A stretch of DNA of 6,461 nucleotides from Lachnospiraceae bacterium (GTDB lineage: Bacteria; Bacillota; Clostridia; Lachnospirales; Lachnospiraceae). Each line of letters starts with the position of its first letter. Positions within the stretch are counted from its first letter, which is position 1. Below are positions 1 to 4,966 of the stretch, piece after piece. The stretch is taken from the NCBI GenBank assembly GCA_021202715.1, contig JAJQCL010000245.1, forward strand, positions 1-6,461. Reading direction: 5' to 3'. Made by a program: the position numbers and the translations under genes. Under the pieces are notes generated by a model that was given only the letters and a program-made list of their open reading frames with translations, was not told where the DNA came from and searched no databases.

Positions 1-2
1 CG

Positions 3-827
3 CAGCTGGGATATATGGCGCAGGCGTTTCCCTGGACACAGTACCCGCATTTTCACGAAGATGAATATGAACTATTCTTCCTGTCTGCCGGAACCGGCCT
101 CCTGAATCTGCCTGGTTATATACAGACAATACAGTCTGGCAGCCTCTGCCTCGTTCCTCCCTGCATTGCACACTGCTATACAGACGCTGAAACGACCTCC
201 TCCGTTTTTTCCTTCTACTCCGTCCGCTTTCGCGCCTCCCGGCAGAACATCCCTCTCTGGGAGCGGCTCCAGGCCCTCCCCACCACGATCGTCCCCGAAG
301 CAGCGTCCGTTCCGACAATCTGCTCTCTGATCGACCTGGCCTTCGATCAGTCGCAGAAGCACAGCGGCAAGATTGATGATCTCACGCAGTCCCTCCTCCA
401 GCCCGCCCTGCAGCTGGCCGCCGAAGAGCTGCTGCAGCGCGGTCAGACCATTCCCACCAGCGCGCCGGTCTACGCCAACGATATCCTCACCTATCTGCAG
501 CAGAACATCGGCAATCCGGTGACGATGGAAGATGTCTCACGGGAATTCCATCTGAGCCAGTCCCATATCTTCCGCGTCTTCACGAAGACCTACCACACTT
601 CGCCGATCCATTACCTGATCTACTGCCGGATGCGCCAGGCCCGCACCTACATCCTTGATCAGCATTTACGCGCTGAGGAGATCGCCCCGAAGCTGGCCTT
701 CAACAACACTTACCATTTCATCAAGACCTTTGAGAAGTTCTACGGCTGCCCGCCTGACCGCTACCTGACAGACGGACCGGAATTCCGGGAAGGAGAAGAC
801 GTTCCTGCCAAAAATGCAGAAATGTGA
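3..827 (+). CDS. AraC-family transcriptional regulator, probably 5'-truncated by the window edge
   Basis: Cytoplasmic DNA-binding regulator with an N-terminal cupin ligand domain and a C-terminal AraC/XylS double helix-turn-helix. Counting from the first ATG (position 15), residues ~10-75 carry the cupin signature: the PHFHEDEYELFF metal/ligand strand, then an SGSLCLVPP turn and IAHCY. Residues ~152-253 form the HTH pair: first recognition unit around MEDVSREFHLSQSHIFRVF, second around EEIAPKLAFNNTYHFIKTFEKFYGCPPDRY, a classic AraC ending. The frame is open upstream of that ATG to the window edge (codons Q-L-G-Y), and the 14 bases before it hold no good ribosome binding site. The real start is therefore probably outside the window and I report the gene as partial. 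Family members with this architecture often control sugar uptake or catabolism genes, but the effector and target cannot be read here. The 100 bp after it contain no convincing intrinsic terminator. The next gene has its own promoter, so this is probably not one operon. Confidence 0.9.
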   Translation, partial: QLGYMAQAFPWTQYPHFHEDEYELFFLSAGTGLLNLPGYIQTIQSGSLCLVPPCIAHCYTDAETTSSVFSFYSVRFRASRQNIPLWERLQALPTTIVPEAASVPTICSLIDLAFDQSQKHSGKIDDLTQSLLQPALQLAAEELLQRGQTIPTSAPVYANDILTYLQQNIGNPVTMEDVSREFHLSQSHIFRVFTKTYHTSPIHYLIYCRMRQARTYILDQHLRAEEIAPKLAFNNTYHFIKTFEKFYGCPPDRYLTDGPEFREGEDVPAKNAEM

Positions 828-844
828 TTTTTCAGCGAAAAATG

Positions 845-892
845 CCTGTAATTTTGTGAAAATCCCCCTTTAAAAACCCTGTATTTTTGTGA
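845..892 (+). repeat. 15-bp imperfect direct repeat overlapping the ATPase promoter
   Basis: CCTGTAATTTTGTGA at 845-859 recurs as CCTGTATTTTTGTGA at 878-892 with 14 of 15 bases matching. The offset is 33 bp, about three helical turns. The second copy fills most of the spacer of the promoter at 870-898 and ends in the TGA that contributes its extended -10 TG. This could be a pair of operator half sites or a small local duplication. AraC-family proteins often bind direct repeats and one is encoded just upstream, but that link is speculation. Confidence 0.5.
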
Positions 893-898
893 TAGAAT
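870..898 (+). promoter_or_regulatory. Predicted sigma-A-type promoter with extended -10 for the ATPase gene
   Basis: The -35 candidate TTAAAA (870-875, 4/6 to consensus) is followed after 17 bp by TAGAAT (893-898, 5/6). The -10 is preceded by TG at the extended position (890-891). Transcription would start near 904-906, giving a leader of about 23 nt before the ATG at 928. A GGGAG ribosome binding site (915-919) lies 8 nt before that ATG. The prediction rests on sequence match only. Confidence 0.55.
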
Positions 899-927
899 GA
901 AATTATAAAAAAAAGGGAGTTATAACA

Positions 928-2274
928 ATGGATCGTTTGAAACGAAAAGCAGATCTTTTTCTGGCAGAATGGAAACAGCGTCCTGATCATATGCCTCTGA
1001 TTCTTAAAGGAGCCCGGCAGGTTGGCAAGACAGAGACCATCCGCCATTTTGCGAAAAATTACTATGAATATCTGGTCGAGATCAACTTTACCCTGCAAAA
1101 GCAATACCGCAGTATTTTCGATGATGGATTTGAAGTAGATACGATCATCCGAAACATCTCCCTGCGAAATCCGGATCTGGAATTTGTTCCCGGCAAGACT
1201 CTGATTTTCTTCGACGAGCTGCAGGACTGCATAAACTGTGCCACAAGTCTGAAAGCATTCCGGGAAGACGGGCGGTACGATGTGATCTGCTCCGGTTCGC
1301 TGATGGGCATCCATTATCAGGAAATCGAGTCCAACAGTGTTGGGAACAAGGAAGACTGTGAGATGTATTCCCTTGATTTCGAGGAATTCCTCTGGGCAAA
1401 AGGATATCACGAAAGCCAGATTGAGGAAATGTATCAGAAGATGCTTTCTGTCACGCCCCTCTCCTCCACCGAATATTCTGTGATGCTCGAAGCATTCCGT
1501 GAGTATATGGTACTCGGCGGTATGCCGGCTATTGTCTTTTCCTTTGTCACAAAGAAAAACTACAGTGGCACCCTGAAGATGCAGCGTCAGATTCTTCTTG
1601 ACTATGAAGAAGACATCACCAAATACGCCGGTGGTCTGAACAAAGGCAGAATTCTGAATGTATATCGGAAGATTCCCATGTTTCTGGGACAGGATAATAA
1701 ACGATTTCAGATATCCAAGGTGGCAAAAAATGCCCGCAACCGGGAATATGTGGGTACCGTGGAATGGCTCGACAATGCCGGGATTATCAGCGTATGCTGT
1801 TGTCTGCAGCAGCCGGAGCTGCCGCTGAAGGGCAATTCCAATCCAAACCTCTATAAGATTTACTTCCGTGATACCGGTCTGCTGATCGGCTCGCTGGATG
1901 AGGAGGCGCAGGAAGATCTCCGCTTTAACCAGAATTTCAACATTTATAAAGGGGCTTTGTATGAAAATATCATCGCAGATATGTTGGTGAAGCAGGGGTA
2001 CGAGCTGTATTTCTTCCGCAATGAACGCGGTTCACTGGAACTGGATTTTCTGGTAAGAGACAAAAATTCTCTCGTCCCCATTGAAGTAAAGGCAGAGGAC
2101 AACCGCGCAGCCTCTCTGACAAAAATCATCACCGGGAAGAAATACACCGATGTACAGTATGGCATAAAATTCGCCAATCGAAACATCGGCTGCAATGGGC
2201 AGTTCTATACCTTTCCTTACTTCCTTGCCTTTCTGTTGCGGCGTTTCCTGCGCGAGCGGCTCCCTCTGACCTGA
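928..2274 (+). CDS. AAA_14-type ATPase with DUF4143 C-terminal domain
   Basis: A P-loop ATPase of 448 residues, the usual length for the AAA_14/DUF4143 family. Residues ~20-130 are the AAA core: Walker A GARQVGKT (28-35), Walker B LIFFDELQD (92-100) and a sensor-1-like CSGS (121-124). A winged-helix-like middle (~190-320) includes the family-typical LGGMP (196-200), the DYEEDI segment (225-230) and FRDTGLL (313-319). The C-terminal DUF4143 part has GALYENIIADML (342-353, Glu346), ELDFLV (371-376, Asp373) and PIEVKA (384-389, Glu386/Lys388). That spacing resembles a PD-(D/E)xK nuclease-like core. The start at 928 is supported by GGGAG 8 nt upstream. These proteins are common in gut Firmicutes and Bacteroidetes, often as many paralogues, and their cellular role is not established. 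The gene is AT-richer than the phosphate operon: bases 1021-1080 hold 26 G/C of 60, bases 4561-4620 hold 37 of 60. With its own promoter, this fits an independently acquired single gene. Family assignment is firm, function unknown. Confidence 0.93.
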   Translation: MDRLKRKADLFLAEWKQRPDHMPLILKGARQVGKTETIRHFAKNYYEYLVEINFTLQKQYRSIFDDGFEVDTIIRNISLRNPDLEFVPGKTLIFFDELQDCINCATSLKAFREDGRYDVICSGSLMGIHYQEIESNSVGNKEDCEMYSLDFEEFLWAKGYHESQIEEMYQKMLSVTPLSSTEYSVMLEAFREYMVLGGMPAIVFSFVTKKNYSGTLKMQRQILLDYEEDITKYAGGLNKGRILNVYRKIPMFLGQDNKRFQISKVAKNARNREYVGTVEWLDNAGIISVCCCLQQPELPLKGNSNPNLYKIYFRDTGLLIGSLDEEAQEDLRFNQNFNIYKGALYENIIADMLVKQGYELYFFRNERGSLELDFLVRDKNSLVPIEVKAEDNRAASLTKIITGKKYTDVQYGIKFANRNIGCNGQFYTFPYFLAFLLRRFLRERLPLT

Positions 2275-2290
2275 GGGAACCGACCGCGCA
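2249..2290. other. Long imperfect stem-loop at the convergent gene ends
   Basis: TGCGCG (2249-2254) pairs with CGCGCA (2285-2290). After a 3x3 internal loop, the nine bases at 2258-2266 pair with 2273-2281 except for one C/A mismatch, closing a six-base loop (TGACCT). The stop codon of the ATPase (TGA, 2272-2274) lies in the loop-proximal arm. No T-run follows on either strand, so it is not a textbook intrinsic terminator. It could still act as a bidirectional transcript-end or RNA-stabilising structure between the ATPase and the minus-strand gene ending at 2299. A dispersed palindromic element is an alternative. Confidence 0.6.
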
Positions 2291-2298
2291 ATCCCGTT

Positions 2299-2703
2299 CT
2301 ACCCCAGCACCGTCATAAACCCGGTAATAATCAGTGCATTCACGAAATCAATAAACAGGCTCCCGACCAGCGGCACCACGAAGTAAGCCGTCGGCGCGGG
2401 ACCGTATTTGTCGGTGATGGCCTGCATGTTGGCCATGGCGTTGGGCGTCGCGCCCATGCCGAAGCCGCAGAAACCGGAGGTCATGACGGCGGCGTCATAG
2501 TTGCTGCCCAGCACGCGGAAGACAAGGAAATAGACGAAGATGATCATCAGAGAGGAGAGATCCCGGCCCACCGTCACCAGCAGCACCGGAAGCAGGACGA
2601 TCGCCCCCGAGATGCGGAAGCTGTCTGTGAACAGATTGACGTAAAGCTGCGAGGAAAGAGCTACGAGGCCCCCGATCAGAAAAATCCGTTTCCAGTTCTT
2701 CAC
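2299..2703 (-). CDS. gltS: Truncated, apparently chimeric GltS-family sodium/glutamate symporter fragment
   Basis: A 134-residue membrane protein. Residues ~52-134 match the C-terminal end of GltS, a Na+:glutamate symporter of about 400 residues: YFLVFRVLGSNYDAAV, then GFCGFGMGATPNAMANMQA, KYGPAPTAYFVVPLVG and IDFVNALIITGF. Roughly the first 300 residues of a normal GltS, with its first inverted repeat, are missing, so glutamate transport is very unlikely. Residues 1-50 (beginning MKNWKRIFLI, with SFRISGAIVLLPVLL at ~28-42) are hydrophobic but do not resemble the GltS segment expected there. They look more like the N-terminal membrane start of a clostridial sensor kinase, recalled from family patterns and not checked. 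The GTG start at 2703 is chosen because a perfect AAGGAGG sits 7 nt upstream; the frame closes at a TGA a few codons further up. It has its own promoter at 2773-2801. The simplest reading is a deletion that joined another gene's start to the gltS tail. A small functional membrane protein cannot be excluded. Confidence 0.75.
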   Translation of the reverse strand: MKNWKRIFLIGGLVALSSQLYVNLFTDSFRISGAIVLLPVLLVTVGRDLSSLMIIFVYFLVFRVLGSNYDAAVMTSGFCGFGMGATPNAMANMQAITDKYGPAPTAYFVVPLVGSLFIDFVNALIITGFMTVLG

Positions 2704-2710
2704 GCCACCG

Positions 2711-2717
2711 CCTCCTT
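2711..2717 (-). promoter_or_regulatory. Perfect Shine-Dalgarno that fixes the GTG start of the GltS-tail ORF
   Basis: On the minus strand the sequence reads AAGGAGG, a full anti-16S match, with 7 nt to GTG at 2703. No ATG lies in frame between it and the upstream TGA at 2737-2739. This makes the GTG the only well-supported start and suggests that the unusual N-terminus is a native gene start and not read-through. Confidence 0.8.
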
Positions 2718-2725
2718 CCTGCGTA

Positions 2726-2767
2726 ATGCAAACCGTTCAGGCCGTTTTTGCATCATTGTTTTCGGCC
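2726..2767 (-). promoter_or_regulatory. Leader with two interlocking inverted repeats (possible pseudoknot or operator)
   Basis: Two perfect inverted repeats interleave in the 5' leader of the GltS-tail ORF. GGCCG/CGGCC pairs 2763-2767 with 2740-2744 (5 bp). ATGCAAA/TTTGCAT pairs 2747-2753 with 2726-2732 (7 bp). In transcript order the arms run S1-S2-S1'-S2', the topology of an H-type pseudoknot, with connecting stretches of 9, 2 and 7 nt. The predicted transcript start (about 2766-2767) falls at the first arm and the Shine-Dalgarno follows 8 nt after the last. A DNA operator is the alternative. I do not recognise a known riboswitch class. Confidence 0.4.
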
Positions 2768-2772
2768 ATTAC

Positions 2773-2801
2773 AGTATAGCTGTTTCCCACAAAGCAGGCA
2801 A
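2773..2801 (-). promoter_or_regulatory. Predicted sigma-A-type promoter for the GltS-tail ORF
   Basis: On the minus strand TTGCCT (2801-2796, 4/6 to the -35 consensus) is separated by 17 bp from TATACT (2778-2773, 5/6 to -10). The start would be near G2767/G2766, giving a leader of about 63 nt. It lies just after the terminator of the upstream operon, so the short ORF appears to be a separate transcription unit. Evidence is consensus match and placement only. Confidence 0.6.
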
Positions 2802-2823
2802 TGCCAAAACCCGGATTTTACGC

Positions 2824-2854
2824 AAAAAAGAGCAGTGCTGCGTCTGCTCTCTTT
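2824..2854 (-). terminator. Rho-independent terminator of the phosphate-type operon
   Basis: Read on the minus strand, AGAGCAG (2850-2844) pairs perfectly with CTGCTCT (2835-2829) around an 8-nt loop and is followed at once by a run of T ending at 2824. It starts about 15 nt after the kinase stop codon (TGA, 2870-2868). Stem, loop and T-tract are all textbook. It closes the carrier-regulator-kinase unit and separates it from the promoter at 2773-2801. Confidence 0.88.
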
Positions 2855-2867
2855 GCCATACATATTT

Positions 2868-4235
2868 TCAGATGTCGGCTTTCTCCTTCGCCTCCGGCGT
2901 CTGTCCGGGAATCCTTCTCGGAAACACTACGCGGAACTCGGAGCCCTTCCCCACTTCGCTGCGCACCGTGATGGCGGCGCCGTGCTGCGCCGCAATGTGC
3001 TTGACGATGGCCAGACCGAGGCCGGTGCCGCCGACGGTGCGGGAACGCCCTTTGTCCACGCGGTAAAACCGTTCGAAGATGCGCTCCTGCTGCTCCTCGG
3101 GGATGCCGATGCCCGTATCCTGCACGCTGAGGGTCACCGTGTCCTTCCCGGGAAGGACTGAAACAAAGACGCTGCCGCCGCGGTAGTTGTAACCGATATC
3201 ATTACTGCACAGATTCGTCACCAGTTCCTCGATCATCTGCCGGTTGGCGCAGATCTCACAATTCACCCTGGCTGAGACCGTCAGCTGAACCTCCTCCCGC
3301 TCCGCGCTGATCCGCATCTCCTCGACCGTATCCCGGGTCACCTGCCACAAATCCACCGCCTCATAGCGGATCTCCTGCACCGGCGACTCCAGCTGTGACA
3401 GACGCAGGATATCATCGATCAGTGCCAGAAGCCTAGCCGCGCTGGCCCGGATCTCCTCCCCGAAATGCGGGACCTCCTCCGCAGGTACCAGATTGTTCTC
3501 CAGCAGCTCCGCATAGCCGGAAATAGCGGTCAGCGGCGTTTTCAGCTCGTGAGAAACATTGGCCGTGAATTCCCGGCGCATATCCGAAGCCCGCAGGATC
3601 TCCTCGTGCTGCTTGCGGATGGTCGCCACGAAGGGCTCCATTTCCTGATAAATCGGCACTGCCTCCTGATTGGTCATATCCCTGGCCAGCGACTCGATCG
3701 GCGCCACCAGACGGCGCGTCAGCACCCGGGACGCAGCCAGGCAGAGAATAAAGACCAGACACAGCAGCAGGAAAAGAAGCGGCACGGCGTGCAGCAGAAA
3801 CGTCCAGATGCTGCTCGCCTCGGTGGCGACCCGCAGGACCGAACCGTCCTCCAGAAGGATCGCATAATAGTAGGTATTCTTCCCCATCGTGCGGGATTCC
3901 CGGATGGAGAGACCATCCCCGGCCTCAAAAGCCTCCTCCACCTCCGGACGATCCAGATGATTGTCCATGCCCACGGTATCCGCGTTGCTGTCAAAGAGCA
4001 CATTTCCCTCCGCGTCAATGACCGTGATCCGGAAATCCTTCAGGGCCTCGTCCGCCTCCAGCTTCTCCTCTGTCTCACTGCTCCAGGCATATTTCAGGAT
4101 ATGGGCATCCGTCTTCAGATCATAGAGCACCTGCTCCCGATACAGGCCGAAAAATACCGCAGACAGAATCAGCGTGGTACAGACGATCCCCAGAAGGGAA
4201 ATGCCCATCAGCTGCCAGTTGAGTCTCTTTTTCAT
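2868..4235 (-). CDS. phoR: PhoR-like membrane sensor histidine kinase
   Basis: Membrane histidine kinase of 455 residues that should phosphorylate the response regulator encoded just upstream. Domains in order: TM1 (~8-31); an extracytoplasmic sensor of ~110 residues with the DAEGNVLFDS...MDNHLDRPEVEEAF pattern seen in Firmicutes PhoR-type kinases; TM2 (~143-168); a HAMP-like linker; HisKA with phospho-acceptor His229 in NVSHELKTPL; and HATPase_c with the N-box Asn345, DTGIGIP (~373-379), the RFYRVDKGRSR F-box/lid and GGTGLGLAIVKH (~402-413). No cytoplasmic PAS domain is visible between the linker and HisKA, unlike B. subtilis PhoR. The N-box reads NDIGYN where NAIKYN-like is usual. I chose ATG 4235 because it overlaps the regulator stop (ATGA) and has GGGAGGAG about 11 nt upstream. 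An in-frame ATG at 4256 would add seven residues but has a poorer ribosome binding site. The phosphate role rests on sensor pattern and operon context; kinase identity is certain. Confidence 0.93.
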   Translation of the reverse strand: MKKRLNWQLMGISLLGIVCTTLILSAVFFGLYREQVLYDLKTDAHILKYAWSSETEEKLEADEALKDFRITVIDAEGNVLFDSNADTVGMDNHLDRPEVEEAFEAGDGLSIRESRTMGKNTYYYAILLEDGSVLRVATEASSIWTFLLHAVPLLFLLLCLVFILCLAASRVLTRRLVAPIESLARDMTNQEAVPIYQEMEPFVATIRKQHEEILRASDMRREFTANVSHELKTPLTAISGYAELLENNLVPAEEVPHFGEEIRASAARLLALIDDILRLSQLESPVQEIRYEAVDLWQVTRDTVEEMRISAEREEVQLTVSARVNCEICANRQMIEELVTNLCSNDIGYNYRGGSVFVSVLPGKDTVTLSVQDTGIGIPEEQQERIFERFYRVDKGRSRTVGGTGLGLAIVKHIAAQHGAAITVRSEVGKGSEFRVVFPRRIPGQTPEAKEKADI

Positions 4236-4921
4236 TCCGGTTGCTGCTCCTCCCATTCAGCCATGTAGCCCACATTGCGCACGGTGCGGATCATGCCCGA
4301 GGCCTCGCCCAGCTTCTGACGCAGCGATTTGATGTGCATATCCAGAGTCCGGGACTCGCCCTCATAGCCGTCCCACACCCGGTCCATGATCTGATCACGG
4401 CTCAGTACGATGCCCTGATTGCGCAGAAGGAGCTGCAGGAGCTCGTACTCCTTAAAGGTCAGCTCCACCGGATGCCCCTCCACCGTGGCCTGCCGCTTCT
4501 CCCCGTCCAGAGTCACCGGCCCGAGGCTTAAGATCTTCTCGCCGCTCTCCCCCTTGCTGCGCCGCAGCAGCGCCTTCACCCGGGCGATCATTTCCATGAC
4601 GCCGAAGGGCTTGGTCATATAGTCGTCGGCCCCCAGATCGAAGCCCTTGACCTTGTCGATCTCCTGCTGCTTGGCCGTGACCAGCATCACCGGCAGACGC
4701 CTGGTATCCGGCCGCCCCCGCAGCTTCTTCAGCACCGCAAGCCCGTCCTCGTCAGGCAGCATGATATCCAGAATCACCAGATCAGGGATCCTGGTATTGA
4801 CCGCCTTAAAAAATTCATTCGCCGTCTCGAATCCCAGCACATGGTAGCCGCTGTTTTTCAGGGCAAATGTCTCAATCTCACGAATGTTCTGATCGTCTTC
4901 CACAATATACACACAGTCCAT
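4232..4921 (-). CDS. OmpR/PhoB-family response regulator
   Basis: Cytoplasmic two-component transcription factor, 229 residues, the normal family length. The receiver domain (~1-120) has acidic residues Glu8, Asp9 and Asp10, phospho-acceptor Asp52 in VILDIMLPDEDG, Thr82 in LVTAK and Lys104 in MTKPF, so all conserved phosphorylation residues are present. The C-terminal winged helix (~130-225) has ELTFKEYELLQLL, LSRDQIMDRVWDGY, a recognition-helix region RTLDMHIKSLRQKLG and the RNVGYM wing. The start at 4921 has AGGGAGG 7 nt upstream. The gene follows the Na/Pi-PhoU carrier by 45 bp and overlaps the kinase by 4 bp, implying translational coupling and a cognate pair. PhoB/PhoP-type control of phosphate genes is the likeliest role given the context. 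The sequence alone cannot separate it from other OmpR-family regulators, so no gene symbol is given. Confidence 0.95.
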   Translation of the reverse strand: MDCVYIVEDDQNIREIETFALKNSGYHVLGFETANEFFKAVNTRIPDLVILDIMLPDEDGLAVLKKLRGRPDTRRLPVMLVTAKQQEIDKVKGFDLGADDYMTKPFGVMEMIARVKALLRRSKGESGEKILSLGPVTLDGEKRQATVEGHPVELTFKEYELLQLLLRNQGIVLSRDQIMDRVWDGYEGESRTLDMHIKSLRQKLGEASGMIRTVRNVGYMAEWEEQQPE

Positions 4922-4945
4922 CTGTGCGCCTCCCTTCTTTCTCCG

Positions 4946-4961
4946 GCCGCACCGCCGCGGC
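4946..4961 (-). other. Small GC-rich hairpin between the carrier and regulator genes
   Basis: GCCGC (4946-4950) and GCGGC (4957-4961) form a 5-bp stem with a six-base loop inside the 45-bp gap between the carrier stop (4969-4967) and the regulator ribosome binding site. No T-run follows on the minus strand, so it is not an intrinsic terminator. It may be an RNA processing or stability element that adjusts regulator expression relative to the carrier, or it may be chance in GC-rich sequence. Confidence 0.3.
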
Positions 4962-4966
4962 TCCGT

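Noticed and set aside
827..843. ATTTTT-cagcg-AAAAAT hairpin after the AraC-type gene, considered as a terminator
   Set aside because: The stem is only A/T pairs and no T-run follows the second arm. Too weak to call an intrinsic terminator.
832..1410. Long minus-strand open frame (192 residues) opposite the ATPase start
   Set aside because: It is antisense to the clear Walker A/B-coding region, has no recognisable domain and runs across the plus-strand promoter region. A shadow frame.
2299..2703. Reading the 134-residue ORF as a complete small glutamate transporter
   Set aside because: GltS transport needs both inverted repeats. Only the C-terminal end is present, so a working symporter is not supported.
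2495..2731. Second minus-strand frame (78 residues) across the first half of the GltS-tail ORF, considered as evidence of a frameshifted GltS
   Set aside because: Its translation is Arg/Gly/Ser-rich and hydrophilic with no GltS motifs, so a simple frameshift does not explain the missing GltS sequence.
3465..4268. Plus-strand open frame of 267 residues opposite the histidine kinase
   Set aside because: Gln/Arg/Leu/His-rich translation typical of a GC-rich antisense frame, with no domain motifs. The kinase on the other strand has complete catalytic motifs.
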